Assembly (NCBI GenBank): GCA_050250875.1
Contig: JBFWNV010000013.1
Location: 31,496-95,495, forward strand
Reading direction: 5' to 3'
Origin: CAWAYR01 sp050250875
GTDB taxonomy: Bacteria; Acidobacteriota; Vicinamibacteria; Vicinamibacterales; UBA2999
Length of the DNA stretch: 64,000 nt
Every line of letters starts with the position of its first letter. Position 1 is the stretch's first letter. The position numbers were made by a program, and so were the translations under genes. Shown here piece after piece: positions 31,043 through 39,908 of this stretch. Below the pieces are notes generated by a model that saw only the letters and a list, made by a program, of their open reading frames with translations, was not told the DNA's origin and did not search any database.

Positions 31043-32035
31043 ATGAGGATTCGTCACCGATTCGATGCGCCGTCGTCGAGGTCCTGCGCCGCCGCCGTGG
31101 CGCTGGCGGCCGGGCTGGCCGCCTGCGCCGCGCCGCCGGCACCCGCGGCCCAGCCGCCGGCCACGACGCTGCGGCTGTCGAGCGGCATTCCGGGCGCGAC
31201 GTTCCATCCGCTCGGCGAGCGTCTGGCGGACGGCTACCGCCGCGTTCTGCCGGAACTGACCGTCGAGATCCAGGAGAGCCCGGGCTCGGTGCGCAACGTC
31301 CGGGCGCTGCAGGCCGGCACCGCCGATCTCGGCTTCGCCTTCGCCGACGTCACCTACGTGGCCTTCGTCGGCCGCCTCGCCGACGACCCGCGGCCGCACG
31401 ACCAACTGCGCGGCGTGGCCGTGCTGCAGCTCACGCCGCTGCACCTGCTGGCGCGGGCGGGACTCGACCTGCGGTCGATCGCCGAACTGCGCGGCCGGCG
31501 CGTCGGCACGGGACCGCCGGGCAGCGGCACGGCGCTCACCTCCGACATCCTGATGCGCGGCTTCGGCGTGACACCCGACCAAGTCGCGGCCGAGGCGCTG
31601 CCGTTCAACGACGCGGCCCGGCGCCTGGTGGCGGGCACCCTCGACGCGGCGTTCGTCAGCGCCGGCTACCCCTCGGAGTCGGTGCAGATCGCCACCCGGG
31701 CCGGCGCGCACCTGGTGGCGGTCGAAGGCGACGCCGTGACACGTCTGCGCACCGAGTACCCGTTCCTGCGTCCCACCTTCGTGCCCGGCGGCACCTACCC
31801 CGGCCATCCGGCGTCGGTGTCGACGGTCGGCGTCGACAGTCTGCTGCTCTGCCGCGCCAGCCTCGACGAAGACCTGGTCTACCGGCTGACGGCGGCCTTC
31901 TTCGAGGTGCTGCCGACGCTGTCGACCGAGCTCGAGTCGCTGCAGCTCATGGACGTGGCGCGGGCCTCGGCGACGCCGATTCCCCTGCACCGCGGCGCCG
32001 CGCGCTACTATCGGGAACGGGAGCTCACCCGGTGA
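31043..32035 (+). CDS. TAXI-family periplasmic solute-binding protein (cassette 1)
   Basis: 330 residues. The signal peptide ends in a lipobox (GLAAC, Cys28), so it is a predicted lipoprotein. TAXI features are present: LSSGIPGATFHPLGERLADGY, SVRNVRALQAGTADLGFAFADVTY, and RVGTGPPGSGTALTSDILMRG, the hinge and ligand-binding segments of TRAP-associated extracytoplasmic immunogenic proteins. No TRAP permease (DctQ/DctM or 4TM-12TM fusion) is adjacent. Its stop overlaps the kinase start (GTGA), so binding protein and kinase are translationally coupled. This suggests that ligand-loaded protein signals to the kinase instead of feeding a transporter. The last 493 nt are duplicated at 50742-51234. 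Confidence 0.85.
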   Translation: MRIRHRFDAPSSRSCAAAVALAAGLAACAAPPAPAAQPPATTLRLSSGIPGATFHPLGERLADGYRRVLPELTVEIQESPGSVRNVRALQAGTADLGFAFADVTYVAFVGRLADDPRPHDQLRGVAVLQLTPLHLLARAGLDLRSIAELRGRRVGTGPPGSGTALTSDILMRGFGVTPDQVAAEALPFNDAARRLVAGTLDAAFVSAGYPSESVQIATRAGAHLVAVEGDAVTRLRTEYPFLRPTFVPGGTYPGHPASVSTVGVDSLLLCRASLDEDLVYRLTAAFFEVLPTLSTELESLQLMDVARASATPIPLHRGAARYYRERELTR

Positions 32036-32358
32036 CCGCACCGCGCCGCCCGTCCGCCCGGGCGCTGTCCGGCTGGCTCATCGCCGGTATCGGCGCCGCC
32101 GTCGCCGTGCTGGTGTGGTTCGGCTACACGACCAGCCTCGAATGGCGGCACAGTTCCGAACAGCTGCTCACCCGCCGCACCGAGGAGATGGCCGATCTGC
32201 TGGTCCGCGCGCTCGCCCGAGACATGCGCGGCGTGCACGACCAGGTGCTGCGCACCATCCAGCGCGAGCAGATCGCCCTCGACCACCCGGAGGAGATCAC
32301 CGACATCGTCAGCACCGCCTTCGCGCGGTATCCCTACCCGGAGTGCTTCTTCGTCTGG
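31543..32358 (+). repeat. 816-bp near-identical duplicated block, copy 1
   Basis: This stretch matches 50742-51557 in direct orientation with only two mismatches (31582 A/G and 31615 G/A), both synonymous and both in the first 75 bp. It covers the 3' half of the TAXI gene and the first ~109 codons of the kinase. Identity stops abruptly on both sides. To the left the other copy is amidase sequence; to the right it becomes a diverged kinase. Confidence 0.95.
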
Positions 32359-33717
32359 TCGGCGGTCGCCGACGACGACGGCGCCACCTTTTTCGCCCGC
32401 TCCGATCGCCTGCCGGCCTGGCTGCCGCGCCCCGACGCCGAGAGTGCGTTCCCGGTCGCCGTGGCCCGTCAGGCCGAGGCGTCGCGGCCGCTGGTGGCGC
32501 GCGCCGCCGCGGCGGCGGCGCAGGGGCGCGAGTTCGCGGTCTTCGAGACGACCCTCGGCGGCGCGCCGTATCAGGTGGTGACGCGGCTGATCTACTCGAC
32601 GCCGCGGCGGGTGCGGCTCGAGCAGATCATCGGCTTCGTCGTCAACCTGCAGTGGATTCGTGCCGCCTATTTCCCCGAGCTCACCTCGGAAGTGCAGCAC
32701 ATCTCCGGCCCCTACGACGGCCTCGACGTCGCCGTGCAGGACGACGCCGGCGCGCTCGTCGCCGGCGCGCCGATCCCCGACGACGCCACGCCGACCACGG
32801 CGCGCACCATCCGCCCGCTGTTCTTCGACCCGTCGCTGGTCGCCGTCGATCCGCCCGACGACCTGCCGCTGCGGCAGTGGCGGGTCACGGTCAGCGCCGC
32901 CGGCGATCCGGCGCACGCCTCGGCGATCGTCGGCGCCGACCGCACGCTGGCGCTGACCACGGCGGCGGCGATCGCCTTCGGCTTCGGGCTGCTGCTGACC
33001 GGTCGGGCGCTGCGCGACCGGGCCACGCTGGCCGAGCTGCGCGCCGATTTCGTCGCCTCGGTGACCCATGAGCTGAAGACGCCGCTGGCCACCATCACCG
33101 CGGTGGGCGAGACGCTGGCCGGCGGCCGCATCGCCGACGGCGCCGGCGTCCGCGACTACGCGCAGATCATCGGCCAGGAGTCGAAGCGCCTCACCCGGCT
33201 GGTCGACAACCTGCTCGCCTACTCGCGGGTGACCGACGTCGGCGAGATCTACTCGGTCGAGCCGCTGGCCGTCGCCGACGTGGTCGACGACATCGCCCGG
33301 CGGTTCCATCCTCAGTTCGTGCACCAGGGCGTCGATCTCACCATCGACATCCCCGCCGATCTGCCGCCGATCGCCGCCGATCCGACGGCGCTCGACCTGG
33401 TGCTCGACAACGTCATCGACAACGCCCTGCGCTACTCCACCGACGATCGCCGCATCGCCATCCGCGCCCGTCAGGCCGGCGCCCTGGTCGACCTCACGGT
33501 GAGCGACCACGGCATCGGCATCGCCCCCGAAGAGTTGTACAAGGTCGAACGCCGCTTCGTGCGCGGCCGCCACGTCGGCCGGCCGGGCAGCGGCCTCGGC
33601 CTGGCGATCGCCAGCCGGATCGTGCGGGATCATGGCGGCGAGTTCGCGTTGGAGAGCACCCTCGGCCGGGGTACGACCGTGCACCTGCGCCTGCCCGTGA
33701 GCGAGATCGGACGATGA
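32032..33717 (+). CDS. Membrane sensor histidine kinase (cassette 1)
   Basis: 561 residues, starting at GTG 32032 in a GTGA overlap with the TAXI gene. The first membrane segment is near 12-32 and the second near 303-325, enclosing a large periplasmic sensor domain of ~270 residues with signatures AFARYPYPECFFVW and GFVVNLQWIRAAYFPELTSE. I do not recognise this sensor family, but the kinase at 62081-63841 shares it. The cytoplasmic part has the phosphoacceptor His346 in SVTHELKTPLA, N box DNVIDNALRYS, G1 DHGIGIAPEE and G2 GSGLGLAIA. There is no HAMP domain of normal length. The end overlaps the regulator (ATGA). It would autophosphorylate in response to the binding protein or its ligand. Confidence 0.9.
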   Translation: MTAPRRPSARALSGWLIAGIGAAVAVLVWFGYTTSLEWRHSSEQLLTRRTEEMADLLVRALARDMRGVHDQVLRTIQREQIALDHPEEITDIVSTAFARYPYPECFFVWSAVADDDGATFFARSDRLPAWLPRPDAESAFPVAVARQAEASRPLVARAAAAAAQGREFAVFETTLGGAPYQVVTRLIYSTPRRVRLEQIIGFVVNLQWIRAAYFPELTSEVQHISGPYDGLDVAVQDDAGALVAGAPIPDDATPTTARTIRPLFFDPSLVAVDPPDDLPLRQWRVTVSAAGDPAHASAIVGADRTLALTTAAAIAFGFGLLLTGRALRDRATLAELRADFVASVTHELKTPLATITAVGETLAGGRIADGAGVRDYAQIIGQESKRLTRLVDNLLAYSRVTDVGEIYSVEPLAVADVVDDIARRFHPQFVHQGVDLTIDIPADLPPIAADPTALDLVLDNVIDNALRYSTDDRRIAIRARQAGALVDLTVSDHGIGIAPEELYKVERRFVRGRHVGRPGSGLGLAIASRIVRDHGGEFALESTLGRGTTVHLRLPVSEIGR

Positions 33718-34415
33718 CGAAGCGACTGCTGCTGGTGGAAGACGACGCGGCGCTGGCCCGCGTGCTGTGCGACAACCTGTCGTTCGCCGGGTTCCAGGTG
33801 GAGTGGGCGGCCGACGGCGCCGCCGCGGTGCGCAGCGTGCGCACGACGACGCCCGACCTGATCCTGCTCGACATCATGCTGCCCGACCGCAGCGGCTTCG
33901 AGCTGTGCGGCGTGCTCCGGCGCGGCACGCGCACGCCGCTGGTGATGCTGACGGCGCGCGGCCAGAAGGCCGACAAGGTCAAGGGCTTCGAACTCGGCGC
34001 CGACGACTACGTGACCAAGCCGTTCCACATCGAGGAGCTGCTGGCGCGGATCCAGGCGGTGCTGCGCCGCGCCCAGCCGGCCATCCACCGGCTGGTCCTG
34101 GGCGACGTCGTGATCGACCTGAGCTCGATGCGGGCGTCGGCCGGCGGCCGCGAGTTCCATCTCACGCACCGCGAGTTCGAAGTGCTGCGCTACCTGGCCG
34201 AGCGCGAGCCGCGGGTGGTGTCGCGCGGCGAGCTGCTGCGCGAGGTGTGGGGCTACCTCGACAGCCCGTCGACCCGCTCGGTCGACCACGCGGTGGCGCG
34301 GATCCGCAAGAAGATCGAGCTCGACCCGCACCGCCCACGCTACCTACACACGGTGCACGGCGACGGGTATTGCCTCACCTCGAACGGCCAGACCGAGGCG
34401 AGCGAACCGCGCTGA
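33714..34415 (+). CDS. OmpR-family response regulator (cassette 1)
   Basis: 233 residues, overlapping the kinase stop by 4 nt. Receiver domain 1-120 with acidic pocket VEDD, phosphorylatable Asp53 in LLDIMLPD, and conserved Lys in DDYVTKPFH. The winged-helix DNA-binding domain (about 130-228) has HLTHREFEVLRYLAE and the recognition helix region STRSVDHAVARIRKKIE, ending YLHTVHGDGYCL. Targets are not visible. The neighbouring divergent catabolic run and the cassette itself are the obvious candidates. It converges on the PQQ dehydrogenase gene, with 106 bp between them and no convincing terminator. Confidence 0.93.
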   Translation: MTKRLLLVEDDAALARVLCDNLSFAGFQVEWAADGAAAVRSVRTTTPDLILLDIMLPDRSGFELCGVLRRGTRTPLVMLTARGQKADKVKGFELGADDYVTKPFHIEELLARIQAVLRRAQPAIHRLVLGDVVIDLSSMRASAGGREFHLTHREFEVLRYLAEREPRVVSRGELLREVWGYLDSPSTRSVDHAVARIRKKIELDPHRPRYLHTVHGDGYCLTSNGQTEASEPR

Positions 34416-34521
34416 ACCGTGCGCCGCGCCAAGCAGCGCGTGCCGGGTTGAACAACTCGACGCCTCGGCCCACCGTGGATGGCACAACCGGACGGGGCCG
34501 CCGGCACGACAACCATTACGT

Positions 34522-36489
34522 CTATCTCGACCTACGGCCGGCCGGCAAGGCGAATGCGAGCAACTCGGCCGCGTGATCCTTGGAGCCGATTGCGACGACG
34601 ATGTACTGGCGCCCCCGATGGGCGTAGGTCATCGGTGCGCCCGTCGTACCAGCGGGTAACTCCGTCTCCCATACGGTGGCACCCGTCGCTTTGTCGAACG
34701 CACGGAACTTCCGGCCACCGCCGTGCGGCGGCGTACTGAGATTGATCGGGTCACCCTCACCGACGAACAGAAGTGTCTTCGTCACGAGTGCCGCTGCTCG
34801 GCCCGGCTGGCCAAGCGGCGGCAGGTTCAGTCCAGCCAGCTCCGGATGATTCCGCGGGCCGTCGCCGTTCGGCACCATCCACAGGTGCTCGCCGCGGTTC
34901 AGGTCGATCGCGGTGATGCGGCCGTACGGCGGCTTCGTCAGCGGCAACCCGCGGGGCCCCAGCACGTCGCGCCGGGTACGCTCGACGATGTTGACGTAGC
35001 CGAGGTTCGTCTCGCTCGGATCGCCCTTCGCCAGGGCTGCAACGATGGGGGCCGTCACGGACGGCACGAACAGCACACCGACCTCGGGATCGAAGGCTCC
35101 TCCGTTCCAGTCGGCGCCGCCGACCCATCCAGGCAACACGATCGTCCCTCTGTTGGCGGTACTCGCCAGCGAGGGCGGTGTATAGATCGGGCCCGCGACG
35201 TAGCGCTTGCTGATCTCGACGGCCTCTGCGTGCAGTTCCGGCGTGAAGTCGATCAGGTCGAGGGGCGTGAGCCCCTGGCGGTCGAACGGCGCAGGTCGAG
35301 TCGGGAACGGCTGCGTCGCGGCGGCCTTCTCACCAGGCACGGTCGAGGCAGGAACCGGCCGCTGTTCGATCGGCCACACCGGCTCGCCCGTCACCCGATC
35401 GAACACAAACGCCATCGCCTGCTTGGTGAGCTGGACGACCGCCTTGACCTGCCGGCCATCGACCGTGATGTTCGTCAGAATCGGCGCGGACGCGAGATCG
35501 TAGTCCCAGAGGTCGTGGCGCGTGATCTGGTAGTGCCAGACACGCTTCCCCGTCTTCGCGTCGACGCACACGAGCGTGTCGGAATACAGGTTGTCACCCT
35601 TCCTGAGCCCTCCGTACCAGTCGTTGGTCGGCGATGTCAGCGGCAAGTAGAGGTACCCGAGTTCCAGATCTGCACTCATCAACGACCACAGGTTTGCGTT
35701 CCCCGTGTAGCGCCACGAGTCCTCTTCCCAGGTCTCGACCCCCGGCTCGCCTTGGCGTGGAATGACGTGAAACGTCCATCGTGGCGCACCCGTCCGGACG
35801 TCGAACGCGCGGACATCGCCCGGTGGCGCCTCCCTGCTTGTCGGATAGTCGCTGACGATCGATCCGAGGATGACGGCATCCCCGACGACCATCGGCGCAG
35901 ACATCCAGCGGTAGAACGTCATGCGCGGGTGCACGTCCTTCTTGAGGTCGACACGGCCGCGCTCGCCAAAGCCACTCACTGCCTTCCCCGTCTTCGCGTC
36001 GAGGGCGAACAGCAAGTCCCCACGCACCGCGAGAATCCGCTCCTCGGTACCATCCGTCCAGTACCCGAGACCGCGCGACGACGTCGCGCCGCGTAAACCG
36101 TCGAGGCCGGGTGCAACCGGCTCCTGGACCCATAACGCCTCTCCGGTAGCCGGATCGATTGCCTCAACGTAGCCGATGCCGTTGGAGACGTACATCACGC
36201 CGTTTACCGTGATCGGCGTCGATCGGAAGTTGTTCGAGATCGGCAAGTCGGGATGCTTGCGAGTGACGTCAGCGCTGACCGCGGGCCGGCGCCATGCCAC
36301 CTGCAGGTCACGAACGTTGTCCCTGGTGATCGAGTCGAGTGGTGCGTAGCGAGTGCTTCCTGCGTCTCCGCCGTGGAATCGCCAGTCGGTATCGCCACTT
36401 CCACGCTGTGCATGGGACAGCTGGGACAGCACAGCCATCAGCGACAAACACACAACTGCCGACATGCCTGAGCTCAGCGTCGGTGGCAT
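34522..36489 (-). CDS. Exported PQQ-dependent dehydrogenase
   Basis: 655 residues from ATG 36489 with AGGAGAG upstream. The signal peptide ends QLSHAQ. PQQ propeller with DWRFHGGDAGSTRYAPL, VEAIDPATGEALWVQE, AFDVRTGAPRWTFHVIP, VCVDAKTGKRVWHYQ, TRHDLWDYDLASAPIL and KFRAFDKATGATVWETELP. It is closely related to the protein at 39909-41900 and more distantly to 19840-21753. No heme domain is present; two c-heme proteins in the same run are possible electron acceptors. It is the last gene of the leftward run from 47017. Base composition here is visibly less GC-rich than in the left half of the window. Confidence 0.88.
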   Translation of the reverse strand: MPPTLSSGMSAVVCLSLMAVLSQLSHAQRGSGDTDWRFHGGDAGSTRYAPLDSITRDNVRDLQVAWRRPAVSADVTRKHPDLPISNNFRSTPITVNGVMYVSNGIGYVEAIDPATGEALWVQEPVAPGLDGLRGATSSRGLGYWTDGTEERILAVRGDLLFALDAKTGKAVSGFGERGRVDLKKDVHPRMTFYRWMSAPMVVGDAVILGSIVSDYPTSREAPPGDVRAFDVRTGAPRWTFHVIPRQGEPGVETWEEDSWRYTGNANLWSLMSADLELGYLYLPLTSPTNDWYGGLRKGDNLYSDTLVCVDAKTGKRVWHYQITRHDLWDYDLASAPILTNITVDGRQVKAVVQLTKQAMAFVFDRVTGEPVWPIEQRPVPASTVPGEKAAATQPFPTRPAPFDRQGLTPLDLIDFTPELHAEAVEISKRYVAGPIYTPPSLASTANRGTIVLPGWVGGADWNGGAFDPEVGVLFVPSVTAPIVAALAKGDPSETNLGYVNIVERTRRDVLGPRGLPLTKPPYGRITAIDLNRGEHLWMVPNGDGPRNHPELAGLNLPPLGQPGRAAALVTKTLLFVGEGDPINLSTPPHGGGRKFRAFDKATGATVWETELPAGTTGAPMTYAHRGRQYIVVAIGSKDHAAELLAFALPAGRRSR

Positions 36490-36554
36490 CGGCTCTCTCC
36501 TGAGTTGTCAACCGTGCGATGGCCCGCGCGAACGTCGATGGCCGCGCTCACGCC

Positions 36555-37985
36555 CTACTGGCGCGGGCTCTGCGTGGACTGCGGGACGATCTCCTGGGAG
36601 TCGACCGTGTATTCCATGTACGGCACGAACATCTCGTCCCAGCTCTGGTCCGACCAGTAGACTTCCTTGTCTGGCGCCGGGTTGTACTTGTTATTCGGCG
36701 AGTTGTCGTAGCGCCCCACGGCCGTGATCTTGCTGCCGGCCGGCAGTTTCAGCGGCGTCGCGAACTCGTACAGGATCTGCCAGTGGAAGTCGTACTTCGG
36801 CACGCTCAGGACGATCTCTTCTCGCCCGTCTGGCCAGATGACGGTCCAGGTAAGCGACTTGCCACGCAGGTGCATGTGCGGCAGCAGGCTGTTGACGGTA
36901 ATCGGCTCGGTCACCGGCATGATGGCGGCGAGGTCGTAGTTCTCTTCGAACGGCAGGATGTTGGGGAACTCGACGCGGCCGGCCTGACCGTTCTCACCCC
37001 TCGTCGGCGCCAACTGTCTGCCCCTCACGAAGAACGTCGGCTCGCCGCCGGGGGTGCCAGGCACGAGTGTCCGGGCGTTCAGCACCGTCAAGACCTCGTG
37101 CCGCACCGGCGCCTTGCTGAACCACACGCCTAGCCGCGTCTTGTCCTTCTGTGGTCGGCCGGCAGGCGTGTAATGCATCTCGAAGCGCACGTACTTGCCG
37201 CCATTCAGCCGCTTGGCGGTCCCGATTGGATGAACTTCGACACTGCTACCAGGAATGAACGAGATCAACGTCGAGCGCGCGAAATTGAATGCCTCGGCTG
37301 CCTGTCGATTCCGTCGCCGGTCGTCAGGACTCACGCTTGGATCGCTCGGGAAGACCAGGCGGCCGCCGACGACCGTGGCCCCCGGTGGAAGGTCGACGAC
37401 GTCCGCGCGGGCGTGGTGCACTACCGACGGGTTGCTCGGGCGGAACTCGAGCGCCTGAAGGAAGCGGTCCTCCTTGAACGGAATCGGGACCCAGTAGTAC
37501 TGAAGATCGAGCTGCCCTTCCGCGGCGATTTCGACCTCGGGCAGTTCGAAGATGTGCTCAGGCTCGCCGTACTGCCAGCCCTCGGGGAACGACGGCCGCG
37601 GCGGCATGTCGGCCTCCGCACCCTGCGGTGCGCCAGCGTCGGCCCAGGCGACGATGGCGTCGAGCTGCGCCTGCGATAGACTGCGATCGTGTTTGAACCT
37701 GCCGTACCGTGGATCGGCACCCCATGGCGGCATTTCGCGGTTCACGACTTCGCGCTTGATCGCCCTCGCCCAGGGGCGCACTTCCGCGTACGACAGCAAC
37801 GACATCGGACCGATCTCTCCCGGCCGGTGGCAGCTGGCACACTTCTCGAACAGAATCGGTGCGATGTCCCTCGTGTAGGTGGGCGACGCCGCCTCCAACG
37901 CGACGAGCCCAGACCTGGCCGCAGAGAGACCCACGCATGTCGCCAGCACCAGGGCTCCGACGACGCCGGTCGCGATACGGTTCAT
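36555..37985 (-). CDS. Periplasmic c-type cytochrome fused to copper type II ascorbate-dependent monooxygenase-like domain
   Basis: 476 residues from ATG 37985 with GAGGAG upstream. Signal peptide, then a c-heme site CASCH at residues 49-53 (YTRDIAPILFEKCASCH) in a short cytochrome domain up to ~130. The rest matches the two-domain PHM/DBM copper monooxygenase fold. His190-His191 in VVHHARADVVDLPPG, RFEMHYTP, and HMHLRG with downstream methionines are candidate CuH and CuM ligands. It ends with YNPAPDKEVYWSDQSWDEM, shared with the paralogue at 44888-46318. It would hydroxylate an organic substrate using O2, with the fused heme as electron donor. That role is inferred from domain content. Confidence 0.8.
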   Translation of the reverse strand: MNRIATGVVGALVLATCVGLSAARSGLVALEAASPTYTRDIAPILFEKCASCHRPGEIGPMSLLSYAEVRPWARAIKREVVNREMPPWGADPRYGRFKHDRSLSQAQLDAIVAWADAGAPQGAEADMPPRPSFPEGWQYGEPEHIFELPEVEIAAEGQLDLQYYWVPIPFKEDRFLQALEFRPSNPSVVHHARADVVDLPPGATVVGGRLVFPSDPSVSPDDRRRNRQAAEAFNFARSTLISFIPGSSVEVHPIGTAKRLNGGKYVRFEMHYTPAGRPQKDKTRLGVWFSKAPVRHEVLTVLNARTLVPGTPGGEPTFFVRGRQLAPTRGENGQAGRVEFPNILPFEENYDLAAIMPVTEPITVNSLLPHMHLRGKSLTWTVIWPDGREEIVLSVPKYDFHWQILYEFATPLKLPAGSKITAVGRYDNSPNNKYNPAPDKEVYWSDQSWDEMFVPYMEYTVDSQEIVPQSTQSPRQ

Positions 37986-38026
37986 GACCGTCACTCCTCG
38001 AGAGAAGATTGTGTTCCCAGACGGGG

Positions 38027-39502
38027 CTACCGCCCGTCCCCGCGGGGGCGTGCCGTTGGGCTGGGCGTCGGCCCTTTCAGCACCTTGCCATCCTTGATCA
38101 CGACCACGACGTGCCGTAGATCCCGCATGGTCTTGAGCGGATTGCCGTCCACGACAATGAGGTCGGCGAGCTTGCCCGCCGTCACGGTGCCGAGTTGCTC
38201 CTCCCACCCGATCCACTCGGCGTTCCGTCGTGTAGCGGCGCCGATGACCTCCATCGGCGGGGCCCCGAATTCGACCATGAGGTCCATCTCCTGCCACATC
38301 GCTTCGGTCGGCAGATTGAGCACCGTTCCGGCATCGGTGCCGACGTTCACACGGATGCCAGAATCCCACAACTGCTTGAATCGCGACTTCCACTCACGAA
38401 ACGTCCGGTATCGGGCCCCTTGCCCGAAGTAGACCAGGCGCTCCGGATGCTCCAGTGATCCGCTCAGCACCTGCCACATGTCGGGCGGTGTCAGCGCCTT
38501 CATCCGGGGGTTGTTCACGAAGTAGTCCGGGTTTTCGAGCACGCGCAACTGCGACATCGACTGAATGAGCGTCGGCGTCACTGCGGCACGGTGATCGAGC
38601 AGCACCTTGCGGACGTCGGGATCGAGGTCACCGTCGAAGCCCGTTGAGAAGAAGTGCTCGACGCCGTTCTGTCCGGCGGTGACCGAGGCGATTAGACCGG
38701 CCTTGCCATTGACGTGGCCGGTCAGACGCAAGCCGTGCTTGCGAGCCTCTTCGGCGATCACCTGGATCTGATCGGGCCTCAGCCCATTCTGGACCTTGAT
38801 GACGTCGGCGCCGTACTCGATGACCTTCAGCGCTGCAGCACGCGCCTCCTCGACTGTCTTCACGTTCCAGGAGAACGAGTCACGTCCCGCGGTGCTGAAG
38901 CCGCCGAGGTCCGGCCCCCAGTTCACGATCTGGCCCATGCTCAGCTTCATGCGCGGGCCGGGAATCTCGCCGCTGTCGATCTTGCGCTTGGTCCCGATCA
39001 GGGCTTCAGGGGAACCGCTGAGATCCAGTGCGCTGGTGACGCCGCTCATGACATGCTGCCTGGCCGTGACCGCCATGGTTCGCTCCCACTTCTCCTTCGT
39101 GAGGCCGAACCGATCGTGCCAGCGCGTGTAGTTGGTGTCGCCTTGAATGTCGAGGTGCATGTGCGCGTCGATGAGCCCCGGCATCACGGTCATGCCGTAG
39201 GCCTCGACTACGGGCGTGCCGGGAGGCACCGTGAGGGTATCGCGCGTCCCTGTTGCGACGATGCGGTTGCCGTCTACAAGGACGACCGAGTGATGCCGGG
39301 GTGGCCCCTCGTGACCATCGATCAGCATGCCGCCGACGATGGCGAGCGTGGCCCGGTTCGGCTGCGCATCGCGCTCGCCGAACCGCTCCAACCGATTCTG
39401 CACCTGGGCGACCGGCGGTGACGGACTCTGCGCCGCGACGCCGGTGACCAGCCCCGCAAGCACGCCGATCGTGAAGATTGTCACCGACTCACTGCGTCTC
39501 AT
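38027..39502 (-). CDS. Exported metal-dependent amidohydrolase, paralogue
   Basis: 491 residues from ATG 39502 with GGGAG upstream. Signal peptide MRRSESVTIFTIGVLAGLVT ending near VAAQ. Amidohydrolase fold: HxH in GLIDAHMHLD, YGADVIKVQNG, RLTGHVNG, GVEHFFSTG, NVGTDAGTV, and C-terminal LGTVTAGKLADLIVVDGNP. It is the same subfamily as the protein at 29508-30908, which also sits beside PQQ dehydrogenase and receptor genes, so the association is repeated. It lies 41 bp upstream of the copper-monooxygenase gene. The long gap on its upstream side suggests it may have its own promoter. Confidence 0.85.
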   Translation of the reverse strand: MRRSESVTIFTIGVLAGLVTGVAAQSPSPPVAQVQNRLERFGERDAQPNRATLAIVGGMLIDGHEGPPRHHSVVLVDGNRIVATGTRDTLTVPPGTPVVEAYGMTVMPGLIDAHMHLDIQGDTNYTRWHDRFGLTKEKWERTMAVTARQHVMSGVTSALDLSGSPEALIGTKRKIDSGEIPGPRMKLSMGQIVNWGPDLGGFSTAGRDSFSWNVKTVEEARAAALKVIEYGADVIKVQNGLRPDQIQVIAEEARKHGLRLTGHVNGKAGLIASVTAGQNGVEHFFSTGFDGDLDPDVRKVLLDHRAAVTPTLIQSMSQLRVLENPDYFVNNPRMKALTPPDMWQVLSGSLEHPERLVYFGQGARYRTFREWKSRFKQLWDSGIRVNVGTDAGTVLNLPTEAMWQEMDLMVEFGAPPMEVIGAATRRNAEWIGWEEQLGTVTAGKLADLIVVDGNPLKTMRDLRHVVVVIKDGKVLKGPTPSPTARPRGDGR

Positions 39503-39908
39503 CGGTCGCTCCCTTGCTGCTGCCATGCTAGCTGCGGACGGACACACGCCGTGGTTCGCTGTTTCGGTTTCCCACTCCGTCGTCTGCACGTGGCGTGCTA
39601 GCAGGCTAGGACATATTGGCACAGGATCCAGCGTATTTCGCCGCAGGCGCACCGGTGTGACCGAAGTCACCGGTCCTGCCGAGGCCCCATGCCGCCCGAC
39701 GCCGGCTGCGACACCTGGGCGTGGTCGGCCGCGGGCTCTACGCGAGCCCGGGAGTGGACCCGCACTACCACCGTGTCTTGCCCGGCCCCGCCGCCTTGGT
39801 GAGCTCGGCCACCGCCTGCTCCGGACTCGATGTGAGAACCTTGTCGCGGCCTGCAATCGGGAACCGCCGAGCCGGCCGTCGGGCGCATGTAAGGTCCGAC
39901 ACAGGGTC
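39503..39908. other. 406-bp gap inside the leftward catabolic run
   Basis: No convincing gene. The part nearest 39502 contains an AT-rich patch (near 39607-39635, ACATATTGG on the plus strand) that could carry a promoter for the amidohydrolase. On the minus strand near 39890-39790 a short frame resembles part of an amidohydrolase (SSPEQAVAELTKAAG) before a stop. This may be a decayed fragment, but the match is too short to call. Confidence 0.4.

Noticed and set aside
39503..39908. Decayed amidohydrolase in the gap
   Set aside because: Only about 15 residues look similar, in a frame interrupted by stops. That is not enough to separate it from chance.
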